A stretch of DNA of 64,000 bases from Ogataea parapolymorpha DL-1 (taxonomy: Eukaryota; Ascomycota; Pichiomycetes; Pichiales; Pichiaceae). Location of the stretch: positions 1,116,001 to 1,180,000 of the forward strand of contig NC_027864.1 of assembly GCF_000187245.1 (NCBI RefSeq). Reading direction: 5' to 3'. Position 1 is the stretch's first letter; every line of letters begins with the position of its first letter. The notes beneath the pieces were generated by a model, which saw nothing but the letters and a program-made list of their open reading frames with translations, was not told the origin of the DNA and ran no database searches. This document shows, piece by piece, positions 17,315 to 25,768 of this stretch. The translations under genes and the position numbers were made by a program.

Positions 17315-18964
17315 CTAACACTTGACGTCGACACCGCGGCGTTTCTCCTCCTCACGCCACTCAAACATCACCTGCGCAGCAATCCACAGACACACGCTGC
17401 TCAGCACGAAAAACACCCAGCCGTCCACGGTGGTAAACATGTCTTTTAGCAGCAGCGTCAGGCCGTCTTTGCCGAGACAGAAACCAAACAAGTTGGCCAG
17501 CATCATCATCCAGATGTTGATGATGGCCCCCACGCCACACAGGTGTCTGAACCACCACTTATTTTCGTACGGTTTGGCCAGCTGGGTGACCAGCATTTCC
17601 GGAAGCAAAAATAGCACAATCAACCACCCCCAGATCAGCAACCGCAGCTCGATATCGTGCCAGATCGCCACAAACGTGAACACCGCAAACGACGCCACGA
17701 TCCTGCTCTTCGAGCCGCCCAGTGGCACGTATACATACCGCACGACCCATTTGTTGTACGAGCGGTGCCATGCCCGCCAGAACTGCATGGTGGAGTAATT
17801 GTTGTCGACACAGCGGATCATGTTCTCTGGCGGATCGATGCCGTCACAAAGAGCCCAGAATCTGAACATCCGCCACGGGATCAGAAGCTTGAGCCATATA
17901 ATATTCAGGTTGAACAGCCCAATCATCGAGATCTGGAACGGAGTGTCGCCGTCCCAGGCTTTTGCTTTCGACACAGCAACCACATATATATAATGCAGAA
18001 TGAACTCCATGAGCATGATACAGCATACAAGCAGCAGGCCGTACGTGGCAGTCCGTTTCCAGGTGATGGAGCTTAGCGGGTGGCGGGTCTGGTACATGTA
18101 GTCGTTGAAGGTGACTATGGGGCCTGCAATGAACAACGGAGTATAGAAAACATAGGCAAAGTAGTGCAGCAGAGAGTAGTCCTTGTCCTCAAGAGGGTAG
18201 TTCTGTCTCTGTCTCTCATCCAGCTCGCCGCCATCCTTGGTTTCCTTGTCTTTTTTCGGCTCTCTCCAGAGATAGTCCAGATTAAAACTTAGAAGTCTGA
18301 GCAGCGTAAAGTTGAAAAACACATCCCATCTGGCAACCAGGCCCTTGAAAGAGTCCATGAATGCCAGTGCTGGCGAAAGCTCGCCAAACTTGACAGTTCT
18401 GTATCTGTCGTTGAGAAACAGCGTGGCCAGGCCATAGGTCCACAGAAGGGCTATGCTGAGCTTTTTATTGGGAACACGGCCAAACGCATACATGACCATG
18501 GTATGGAACAGAATTCGGAGACAATTGAAGCCATGGGCACCGAACAGGAACAACAATCCAAGAACAGCGTCAAATACCACCTTTTCGGTGCCCAGACTTA
18601 GAAACATCCTCTTCAATACTAAATGGAACACCATCAGTGCCGCGATCATTGGCACGTTGTCTCTGAAAAACCGGTACTGGCTGTCGCTGTTGTCGACTTT
18701 TCTGCCAAACAACCAGCCGTCGCTCAAAATGCGCTCGTAGCGGTAATAATTGGGGTTTGTCTCGTTGCTGGCCTCCATGGCAGTCTTGACCATCAAAGGG
18801 ACAACCACCGCGAACGCAACGGCGTAGAGCTTGAATTCGAGGCTCTTCCACCGCGAAGGGCCTGCCCTTTTGATGATTTCTGCCTTCTTCTTTGGATTGG
18901 CCGGCGCGCAAAGCCGCGCGTCCAGCGTTTCCAGCGAGAGAAATTTGTAGATATAGGAGATCAT
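17315..18964 (-). CDS. GUP1: Membrane-bound O-acyltransferase Gup1 (MBOAT; GPI lipid remodelling)
   Basis: A 549-residue ER multi-pass protein of the MBOAT family that adds C26 fatty acid to GPI anchors in yeast and affects wall and membrane structure. The sequence shows about ten hydrophobic segments. The luminal N-terminal region (YRYERILSDGWLFGRKVDNSDSQ) is typical of Gup1. The family asparagine region and the catalytic-type His (VAIWHDIELRLLIWGW) sit near the C-terminus, and the segment SYNKWVVRYVYVPLGGSKSR is highly conserved in Gup proteins. Length is about that of S. cerevisiae Gup1 (560). Its ATG is only 41 bp from the ATG of the divergent gene at 19006. Confidence 0.94.
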   Translation of the reverse strand: MISYIYKFLSLETLDARLCAPANPKKKAEIIKRAGPSRWKSLEFKLYAVAFAVVVPLMVKTAMEASNETNPNYYRYERILSDGWLFGRKVDNSDSQYRFFRDNVPMIAALMVFHLVLKRMFLSLGTEKVVFDAVLGLLFLFGAHGFNCLRILFHTMVMYAFGRVPNKKLSIALLWTYGLATLFLNDRYRTVKFGELSPALAFMDSFKGLVARWDVFFNFTLLRLLSFNLDYLWREPKKDKETKDGGELDERQRQNYPLEDKDYSLLHYFAYVFYTPLFIAGPIVTFNDYMYQTRHPLSSITWKRTATYGLLLVCCIMLMEFILHYIYVVAVSKAKAWDGDTPFQISMIGLFNLNIIWLKLLIPWRMFRFWALCDGIDPPENMIRCVDNNYSTMQFWRAWHRSYNKWVVRYVYVPLGGSKSRIVASFAVFTFVAIWHDIELRLLIWGWLIVLFLLPEMLVTQLAKPYENKWWFRHLCGVGAIINIWMMMLANLFGFCLGKDGLTLLLKDMFTTVDGWVFFVLSSVCLWIAAQVMFEWREEEKRRGVDVKC

Positions 18965-19005
18965 AAATAAATAAAATAAATTGGAGTTTATTTATTTGAA
19001 GTACT

Positions 19006-19728
19006 ATGGACGATTTCGAAAGACGGCCCAATCCGCCCGGCTGGGTTCCGCCCAAGGCGCCGTACAACCCCTATGATCCGTCTGACCTGCGTCCTGCCAA
19101 GGGATACCCCAGTGAGTTCAGCACGCCGGGCAAGCTCAAGGAGAACTCAGGCACCGTGGCTCAAGATGTGGGGGATTTTTCGAAATTGAGGATTGACATG
19201 AAAAAGCTGGAGTATTTTCCACGGCCGGCCTCTGAGTTGTATCCCGGAAGGTACAAGGTTCTTCGTCGCGTGAACTACACCAGCAAATTCGAAAGAGGGG
19301 CCAGACTAACAGGGATCTCCCTGATGGTAGGGTTTACCGTGCTAGGCGTGTTCTTCTTCAGATGGAACGACTACGACCACGTTTTGGCTCCGTTCAGACG
19401 CATGCAGCTCCGCGCAAAGGAGTGGATTATGGGCGAATTGAACGATCAAGATTATAGAGACCTGTATTACTACGATAAGGCCAGAACGATTCCCCAGAAA
19501 CCGCTGCCGTCGATCGTGTATGAGAAAAATCAAGAAAATGAGCTCGTGCACGCACAGGACGGCAACGAGTTTGTGAAGGACCGGTTCGGAGTCAAACACG
19601 TGGTGCAAGCGGAAAAAGTGAGACAGAATAGAGAAGAGACCCTGATGAGGGCGCTGGACACGGCGCAGGCAGAGCTGGAGAAGCGCCAGGAAGCGGCGGA
19701 AAAGAAAAAGTGGTGGAAATGGAGCTGA
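19006..19728 (+). CDS. Single-span membrane protein of unknown function
   Basis: A 240-residue protein. The first 95 residues are hydrophilic and Pro-rich (RRPNPPGWVPPKAPYNPYDP). A single hydrophobic span lies near residues 103-119 (LTGISLMVGFTVLGVFFF). It is followed by a basic segment (FRRMQLRAKEWIMGELNDQ), a Tyr-rich patch (YRDLYYYDKA) and a charged helix ending in KKWWKWS. The layout of one transmembrane helix after a Pro-rich N-terminus resembles small mitochondrial inner-membrane accessory proteins, but I do not recognise the family and the location is a guess. It shares a 41-bp divergent spacer with GUP1. Confidence 0.6.
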   Translation: MDDFERRPNPPGWVPPKAPYNPYDPSDLRPAKGYPSEFSTPGKLKENSGTVAQDVGDFSKLRIDMKKLEYFPRPASELYPGRYKVLRRVNYTSKFERGARLTGISLMVGFTVLGVFFFRWNDYDHVLAPFRRMQLRAKEWIMGELNDQDYRDLYYYDKARTIPQKPLPSIVYEKNQENELVHAQDGNEFVKDRFGVKHVVQAEKVRQNREETLMRALDTAQAELEKRQEAAEKKKWWKWS

Positions 19729-19795
19729 CCTTTTCGTAGTCCCTTGCACTATTTTCGACAATACCTTTCATATTAATTCACCTATTTACAATAGC

Positions 19796-20257
19796 TTATT
19801 TGTTAATGCCTCTCTTCTCGAGGAAATCCTTAGCCTCGTTGATTTTTGTGGCCAGGAATGGCGACCCTCCTTTATCCGGGTGATTCAATAACATAATTCT
19901 TCGGTGGTTTTCTTTCAATTTGGCCTTCGTTAGCGTGCTTTCCTTAAGATCCAGTATCCTTAAGGCTTCCTTGGCGTTCATCTTTGGATCAAAGCCTCCT
20001 TTGTAAAACTTGGACCCTCCTGAAGAGCTGAACTTCTTGTACATTCCCGCGGCAACGTACGCGGCTGCGAACGCACCAATACCAGTTATCACGGGGTGCT
20101 CAGACATGTATTCGGAGGCGGCATTAAAATACTGTTCTGTCGTCGAAACAGACCGTTTTGGAGGCTGGAGGCTGATCTGAGATGGCATATTGTGGCTATC
20201 AGACTCTTCGCCCGGGACCGGAAGCGAGGGTATACTGATGTTTTGTATGTTAGACAT
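19796..20257 (-). CDS. PAM18: Mitochondrial import motor J-protein Pam18 (Tim14)
   Basis: A 153-residue inner-membrane J-protein that stimulates the ATPase of mtHsp70 at the TIM23 import channel. An intermembrane-space N-terminus is followed by a transmembrane helix (about 55-72, [18 protein letters not shown]). A matrix J-like domain with the HPD triplet (126-128, [12 protein letters not shown]) and the ending [11 protein letters not shown] complete it. The segment [19 protein letters not shown] is diagnostic for Pam18 rather than other J-proteins. Start ATG 20257-20255. Confidence 0.95.
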   Translation of the reverse strand: MSNIQNISIPSLPVPGEESDSHNMPSQISLQPPKRSVSTTEQYFNAASEYMSEHPVITGIGAFAAAYVAAGMYKKFSSSGGSKFYKGGFDPKMNAKEALRILDLKESTLTKAKLKENHRRIMLLNHPDKGGSPFLATKINEAKDFLEKRGINK

Positions 20258-20382
20258 GGCGGCTTCGATAATTTTTCCAGAGAAAAAAATGAAAAATAGG
20301 CCAGCGGCACATGATTTGTATCACCTGCTCGTACAGGAAAAATCAAATTTTTTTTTTTGGAATATTTTTTTTTATCACAACC

Positions 20383-20970
20383 ATGAGAATCTACTCCTGT
20401 CATTTCTGTTCATCGCCGGTGTATCCCGGCCACGGAATCATGTTTGTGCGGAACGATGCCAAAGAATTCCGTTTCTGTCGCTCGAAGTGCCACAAGGCGT
20501 TCAAACAAAAGAGAAACCCAAGAAAACTCAGATGGACTAAAGCTTTCAGAAAAGCTGCCGGAAAAGAGCTTGCTGTCGACTCCACGCTCACCTTTGCAAG
20601 CAGACGCAATGTTCCGGTGCGGTATAACAGAGATCTTGTTGCTACGACGCTCAAGGCCATGTCTAGAATCGAGGAGATCAGACAGAAGAGAGAGAGAGCG
20701 TTCTACAAGAACAGAATGAGAGGAAACAAAGAGAGACAGCTTGCTGCGGACAGAAAGCTTGTGGAGGAGAACCAGGAACTGCTGAGAATGAGAGAAGTCG
20801 AGCTCAGAATCAAGGCAGAAAAGGAGGCCGCCAAGGCACAGAGAGAACAGGAAGAAGACGAGATGGACGAGGACGAGGACATGGAGATGGAGAGCGAAGA
20901 GAGCGAGGCGGAAGAACAAGCGCAAAAGATCCTGCTCAAGAACAAACGCAAAACCAAGGTCAAATTCTAA
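20383..20970 (+). CDS. RLP24: Ribosome biogenesis protein Rlp24
   Basis: A 195-residue paralogue of ribosomal protein eL24 that occupies its place in pre-60S particles until removed by the AAA ATPase Drg1. The start is the ATG at 20383, giving [18 protein letters not shown]. The zinc site consists of CxxC (C6, C9) and a second pair in [20 protein letters not shown]. The C-terminal half is a long basic/acidic helix ([16 protein letters not shown]) with an acidic block [16 protein letters not shown] and a basic tail [10 protein letters not shown], the Drg1-binding region in the yeast protein. An upstream in-frame ATG at 20311 would add a stretch encoded by T-rich DNA and is not credible. Confidence 0.94.
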   Translation: MRIYSCHFCSSPVYPGHGIMFVRNDAKEFRFCRSKCHKAFKQKRNPRKLRWTKAFRKAAGKELAVDSTLTFASRRNVPVRYNRDLVATTLKAMSRIEEIRQKRERAFYKNRMRGNKERQLAADRKLVEENQELLRMREVELRIKAEKEAAKAQREQEEDEMDEDEDMEMESEESEAEEQAQKILLKNKRKTKVKF

Positions 20971-21038
20971 TCACAATCAAGGCGGTGCTCAGATAAATAC
21001 AGGTTGTACGAAAAATAAAATATTTCAGCTATGTGGAT

Positions 21039-21410
21039 ATGGGTAAACTGGTTGTGGACATGAGCAAGCTGCGGCTCGTTCTTCTGGAAGATTCCAGACC
21101 GGCTTATTTACGGCTTCTTGGCCAAACTCTCGGCTACGACGAGGAGACCGGGTTTTTGCGCATTAACAATCTCGTTCCTGCCGACGGGAACGAAACGTAC
21201 ATTCCAGATTTACAGGTGGATATGAGCAAGATTGTTTCGCGGATGCCGCTGAACAACCCGGCATTGGAGCCCGGAGCAATTGTTAATGTGGAGGTTGCAT
21301 TTAGCGGGCTCCAATCGCCGATTCTCGCGCTCGATATTTACGAAGTCAAAGACGGCAGTATTGTCAACAATCGCATGGACTTATTAATGCAGATGGACGA
21401 TGTTCATTGA
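21039..21410 (+). CDS. TEN1: Small OB-fold-like protein, candidate telomere-capping subunit Ten1
   Basis: A 123-residue protein from ATG 21039. The pattern suggests a single OB fold: RLLGQTLGYDEETGFLRINN (strands 1-2), IPDLQVDMSKIVSRMP (strand 3 and helix), LEPGAIVNVEVAFSGL (strand 4), PILALDIYEVKDG (strand 5) and a C-terminal helix. The arrangement and length resemble Ten1, the small subunit of the Cdc13/Stn1/Ten1 (CST) complex at telomeres, whose sequence is poorly conserved. This is a weak pattern match; another OB-fold protein is possible. The last 7 bases overlap the end of the convergent Zn2Cys6 gene. An out-of-frame ATG at 21031 starts a ten-codon upstream frame. Confidence 0.45.
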   Translation: MGKLVVDMSKLRLVLLEDSRPAYLRLLGQTLGYDEETGFLRINNLVPADGNETYIPDLQVDMSKIVSRMPLNNPALEPGAIVNVEVAFSGLQSPILALDIYEVKDGSIVNNRMDLLMQMDDVH

Positions 21411-23779
21411 TCGACACCCGGGTTGGCGAAAAACTGTTCCCAGATGCTCTCTGTCGGCACTTGGAATATCATCTTATAGATTTTCTGGCCCTCTTTGGAC
21501 AGTCTGCGGTCGACGTTCTGGTCGTATGCCATATCTGACGGAGACCTCAGGTGGAGCGGCGACTCGCCCGAAGGGCCCAAGCGCGCCGCTTTGGCGGGCG
21601 AATGGATGTCGCTGGGCGATCTGCTGGACGGCATGGACTCCAGCTTGTTGAGTTCCTCGAAGAAAGTCGTCAGCTCCGACTCGTTGGTGGTTGGCTCGTA
21701 CGGCTTTGATGCTGGAGCTGCAAAATCCGGGTTGCTTCCCATGCTGCGCATTGTGGCGGGAAGACTGGAGACCAAGTCCTTGAGGTGCTCGTTCACGTGG
21801 TTGCCTGGCTGGAACTGTTTGATCTGCTCTGTGGATGGCAGGCTGACGTCTACTGGGTCGACGAAGTTGGCGTATCTAATGCGGATAACTGCTGCCGTGA
21901 GAAGATCGAAAATGTCGCGGCATTGCACTGCGGCCTCGCACTTGCCAGAAAGCCCTGACAGCACGATACTGCAGTACATGGCCGCCGTCTGTAGCTCTTC
22001 CACGGAGATGCGCTTTTTGGCCTCTTCGCAATTGAAGATGGCGTACAAAAACGACGATCCAGCCATAAATAGGTTGTGCGTGGCTGCCCACGTGTAATTG
22101 ATCACCTGGCTCTGGTACAGCTCATAATACGAATAAATAATATCCTTAGAGGCCTCGAGCACGTTGATGTAATTTTCGAGCGTGAGCGAAAAACTTCGCG
22201 GCGACAGGCCGTTGAGAATCACCTTGGTGTGGCTGTAGTTGAGGATGAAGAATTCGTGGATAAAGTCGCAATTCATCTTGCGCGGGCTCTTGGGCGTGTC
22301 GGCCTTCCATTGGTCGAGTCTGCGGGTGATGTCTGCGTGCCAGTCTTCCAGACTGGCGAAACGACGAGGCAGCTCTCGTTTGTCGTACAAAATGCTCTGC
22401 ACCTCGGACTGGAGTCGCCTGATGCGGAACATCGACAGCGACACGAGCTTGTAGGTCGGCATGGTGGACGTTTTGGCAGAGAAGTCGGCCACGGCGGCGT
22501 TTCTGGTGATGAACGCGTCGTCGAGCTCGCTCGGAAATGGCACGGAGCAGCTCTCTTCGGGAATGCCGAACGGCCTTCCGAGATAGAAACACACCTGTCT
22601 GTCGAGCGAGTAGCAGCACCAGAAGAGTCTGCGACGCAAATCAAGCGTGAATGCGTCGAACTTGTAGTCACCCTCGAAATGGAGGCCAAGGTCGACACAG
22701 ACACGCAGCGCCGATCCCAGGATATACCAGATACCAGGGACGGCAGGCCTCATCAAGGAGTACAGCGCAAAACACAGAATGCCCTGAAGTGCCTCGAGCC
22801 GGTCGTGGGAGCCGTAGACGGAGTCGATGTACAGCATGGCCGCGTTCTTGAAGTTATCGGAAATATGGTCCGGGTACTTGAGGAGTGTGACAGACGACGA
22901 GATGGCAAACACCATGTTCATGAAAAACAGCGGGACGTGAAACTGCGCAGGCACGTCGATGGAGTTGGCGACCTGGACGAGGTCGGCATTTTTGTTTTTT
23001 TCCACCTCTTGGTCGAGGATCCGCGTGTACTGGTAGTACCAGGTGTCTTCCTCTCTGTGCGGCGCAAAGAACTGCGGATTAATGGCGGTGTAGGTCGAGG
23101 CGAACGAGACGTCGAGCGGGACGTCGCCGTAGATGGGCTGGAAATAGCGTGCCAGGAACTCTTCTCTGTGGAAAATCGGGAGCTGGGCGTTCGACTGCGC
23201 AAAATAGACAGACAGCAGGCTAAGAGCCTGCTGTTTCGGCGGCAAAAGCGCGATGTTCGACCCGGCAACCGTTTTTTTCAGCACAGAAGGGTCCATGATG
23301 GACTGGTTCGAGGTGTGCACCTTGTGGCTCGAGCTGTCGGGGCCCCGGAGATTGAGGGCCGTCACCATGAGTTTGGAGAACGGAATGCCCGAGGAAGCAC
23401 CCATGAACGAGGGCGGCGCCTTTGAGCCCGAGGCGGCGGTCGAGTTCTGGACGTTGTCGATGTAGGAGTCGGATCTGTTGGAGTAGGCCGAGTCGGGAGC
23501 TTCTGCGGGCGTGGCGCCCTCGAGACTGCGCAGACGGTTCTCCAATTCTTCCACTCGAGACTCGAGACTCACCACGTACGAACGCGGCACCTCACGGCCG
23601 GTCACCGGGTCAATGGACACGCATTCGACGTTGGCTTTGGCGCAGCCAGCGCAACGGGGCAGGTCGCTGGTGCATTTCATTTTTTTCTTACGGCAGCGCA
23701 CACATGCTGCCCTGTACAGATGGAGCGAGGACTTTTTCTCGTCTGCGGGGCCAAGCAGCTGCTCCAGAGACCGTTTCAT
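21404..23779 (-). CDS. Zn(II)2Cys6 transcription factor with fungal regulatory domain (Ppr1-like DNA-binding domain)
   Basis: A 791-residue fungal regulator. The binuclear cluster is complete: C26, C29, C36, C43, C46, C53 (CVRCRKKKMKC and CAGCAKANVEC). The linker VSIDPVTGREVPRSYV and a leucine-zipper-like coiled coil (about 67-90) follow; this linker wording is that of Ppr1-type factors, which bind CGG half-sites as dimers. The middle homology region (about 190-560, including ILGSALRVCVDLGLHFEGD and the RRLFWCCYSLDRQVCFYLGRP signature) is the fungal_trans domain. The C-terminus is probably an activation region. The regulated pathway cannot be read from sequence: pyrimidine genes are the Ppr1 target in S. 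cerevisiae, but many paralogues differ. Start ATG 23779-23777. Confidence 0.88.
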   Translation of the reverse strand: MKRSLEQLLGPADEKKSSLHLYRAACVRCRKKKMKCTSDLPRCAGCAKANVECVSIDPVTGREVPRSYVVSLESRVEELENRLRSLEGATPAEAPDSAYSNRSDSYIDNVQNSTAASGSKAPPSFMGASSGIPFSKLMVTALNLRGPDSSSHKVHTSNQSIMDPSVLKKTVAGSNIALLPPKQQALSLLSVYFAQSNAQLPIFHREEFLARYFQPIYGDVPLDVSFASTYTAINPQFFAPHREEDTWYYQYTRILDQEVEKNKNADLVQVANSIDVPAQFHVPLFFMNMVFAISSSVTLLKYPDHISDNFKNAAMLYIDSVYGSHDRLEALQGILCFALYSLMRPAVPGIWYILGSALRVCVDLGLHFEGDYKFDAFTLDLRRRLFWCCYSLDRQVCFYLGRPFGIPEESCSVPFPSELDDAFITRNAAVADFSAKTSTMPTYKLVSLSMFRIRRLQSEVQSILYDKRELPRRFASLEDWHADITRRLDQWKADTPKSPRKMNCDFIHEFFILNYSHTKVILNGLSPRSFSLTLENYINVLEASKDIIYSYYELYQSQVINYTWAATHNLFMAGSSFLYAIFNCEEAKKRISVEELQTAAMYCSIVLSGLSGKCEAAVQCRDIFDLLTAAVIRIRYANFVDPVDVSLPSTEQIKQFQPGNHVNEHLKDLVSSLPATMRSMGSNPDFAAPASKPYEPTTNESELTTFFEELNKLESMPSSRSPSDIHSPAKAARLGPSGESPLHLRSPSDMAYDQNVDRRLSKEGQKIYKMIFQVPTESIWEQFFANPGVDQ

Positions 23780-24074
23780 GAAGGGAGAGAAGACAGAGAA
23801 AGTAGATGTTGAATAAAATTGATAGGACAGTTATCGACGCGTCGATTAATCCGGGCGGTCGGCTCTTATCAGGATACGTATCAGGGTACACAGGGCCCTG
23901 TCAGACGTGGCTGTGCGCACAATTGACCGGCTGATTGCTCAATTGCGTGGGGAAACATCAACTGTTACCAGCCATTGCCAGAAACAGCTTTTTCTCCAAA
24001 ACTCCTCCAGCTTGTGGTTACTCCGGCACATTCGGAATTTTAAAGCCAAATTACTTAGCTACCTTTTATTTGCA
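23780..24074. promoter_or_regulatory. Divergent promoter between the Zn2Cys6 regulator and DPL1
   Basis: About 295 bp without a supported gene. It contains a TTATCAGG-ATACGTAT-CAGGGTA stretch with paired GATA-like and TACGTA elements near 23866-23886, and the palindrome CAGGGCCCTG at 23891-23900. The DPL1 reading frame is open through part of it from non-ATG codons. Confidence 0.4.
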
Positions 24075-25748
24075 ATGGCATTTGATCTGGACGCATTCCA
24101 GACAGCAGCGCGCGAGAAATACGAGTCACTGGCCGCTTGTGCCGTGCTGTACTATGAGCGCCACTCGCTGGTGGAGCTGGCGCGCGACTTCCTGATCCTG
24201 TGGTATCTACTGGGCTGGGTCGCTAGCTTGTTGCGTGTGGCGTATGCGTACGGCCCCGTGCGCAGCGCCACGATGCTATACCGGCGCTGGGCCAAGCGGT
24301 TCTACCGTGCGGTGCTGAAGCTGCCGATTATGCGCAGAAAAGTGGACTCGGAGGTGCGCGAGGTGAAAAAACAGCTGGAGCACTCACTGCTGGTCAAGGC
24401 CTCCACCTCCTACAACGAGGTGCCCGAGTACGGTCTCACGGAAAAAGAGGTGATCGACAAGCTGGACGAGCTGAGCCGCCTCAAAGCCGCCAACTGGAAG
24501 GACGGCAAGCTGTCTGGTGCGGTGTACCATGGCGGCGATGAGTTGATCGACCTGCAGTCGCAGGCATATCACAAATTCGCTGTGGCCAACCAGCTGCACC
24601 CGGACGCATTTCCGGGAGTCCGCCAAATGGAGGCCGAGGTGGTGTCGATGGTGCTGAGGCTGTTCAACGCGCCGGAATCCGGCTGCGGCACCACCACGTC
24701 GGGAGGCACAGAGTCGCTGCTACTGGCATGTCTAGCGGCAAGAGAAAAGGCTCGCGCAGAGCGGGGCCTGAAAGAGTTCGAGATCATTGCGCCCAAGACG
24801 GTCCACGCGGCCATTTTCAAGGCGTCGCAGTACTTCAACATGAAACTGCATCTCGTCGACCTGGACGAAAACTACATCGGAAATCTGACGCAGATCAGAC
24901 GGCTTATCAACAAGAATACGTGCTTGCTGGTTGGCTCTGCGCCAAACTTCCCGCACGGCCTTGTCGACGACATTGCCGGGCTGTCGCAATTGGCCGTCCA
25001 GCACCGCATCCCGCTGCACGTGGACTGCTGTCTAGGCTCGTTTGTGATTGCGTACTACGAAAAGGCGTTCCAAAAGGCATTGGACCCGTTCGACTTTAGA
25101 CTCCCCGGCGTCACGTCGATCAGCTGCGACACGCACAAGTACGGCTTTGCGCCAAAGGGCTCGTCCATTATCATGTACCGCTCCAACGAGTACAGAAAGT
25201 ACCAGTACTTTGTGTCCACGGAGTGGGTGGGGGGACTCTATGGTTCCCCCACGCTAGCAGGCTCACGGCCCGGCGCGCTCACCGTGGGCGCGTGGGCCAC
25301 GATGGTGTACATGGGTGACGACGGTTACACCAAGGCGTGCCAGGATATCATTCTGACGGCGCGCAGACTCAGACAGACGATCGAGGAGGAAATTCCAGAG
25401 CTCCAAATCATCGGCAACCCGCAGCTCTCAGTGGTGGCATTCCGCTCCGACAAACTCAACATTCACAAGCTTGGCGACATGCTCGGCAAAAAGGGGTGGC
25501 ATCTGAGCGCGTTGCAGCACCCGCCCGCGCTGCACCTCGCCGTGACAAAGCTTACCGTGCCCGCCATCGACACTCTGCTGCTCGAGCTCAAGGCTGCCGT
25601 CAAGCAGCTTGCGCTCGAGAAAACCGACATCCAGTCCGACACCGCGCAGCTGTACGGAGTGGCCAACAGTCTCCAGACCGGCTCGGTGGCCGACCAGCTG
25701 ATTGGCTGTTTCCTGGACACCCTGTACCAGACGGAGCCAACGTTGTAA
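24075..25748 (+). CDS. DPL1: Dihydrosphingosine/sphingosine-1-phosphate lyase
   Basis: A 557-residue ER membrane PLP enzyme that cleaves phosphorylated long-chain bases to a fatty aldehyde and phosphoethanolamine, the exit from sphingolipid metabolism. An N-terminal transmembrane span lies at about 32-58 (DFLILWYLLGWVASLLRV). The type II decarboxylase-like fold follows with SGAVYHGGDEL, TTSGGTESLLLACLAAREKA, and VDCCLGSFV. The PLP lysine K355 is in SCDTHKYGFAPKGSS. The open frame extends 168 bp upstream without an ATG, so the ATG at 24075 (MAFDLDAFQTA) is chosen. Length is near that of S. cerevisiae Dpl1 (589). It is convergent with the PPR gene, 20 bp apart. Confidence 0.95.
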   Translation: MAFDLDAFQTAAREKYESLAACAVLYYERHSLVELARDFLILWYLLGWVASLLRVAYAYGPVRSATMLYRRWAKRFYRAVLKLPIMRRKVDSEVREVKKQLEHSLLVKASTSYNEVPEYGLTEKEVIDKLDELSRLKAANWKDGKLSGAVYHGGDELIDLQSQAYHKFAVANQLHPDAFPGVRQMEAEVVSMVLRLFNAPESGCGTTTSGGTESLLLACLAAREKARAERGLKEFEIIAPKTVHAAIFKASQYFNMKLHLVDLDENYIGNLTQIRRLINKNTCLLVGSAPNFPHGLVDDIAGLSQLAVQHRIPLHVDCCLGSFVIAYYEKAFQKALDPFDFRLPGVTSISCDTHKYGFAPKGSSIIMYRSNEYRKYQYFVSTEWVGGLYGSPTLAGSRPGALTVGAWATMVYMGDDGYTKACQDIILTARRLRQTIEEEIPELQIIGNPQLSVVAFRSDKLNIHKLGDMLGKKGWHLSALQHPPALHLAVTKLTVPAIDTLLLELKAAVKQLALEKTDIQSDTAQLYGVANSLQTGSVADQLIGCFLDTLYQTEPTL

Positions 25749-25768
25749 ATACGAGCTGTACAGTTTAT

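Noticed and set aside
22076..23425. 449-codon antisense open frame within the Zn2Cys6 gene
   Set aside because: Arg/Val/Glu-rich composition typical of reverse-complement frames; no domain; inside a convincing gene.
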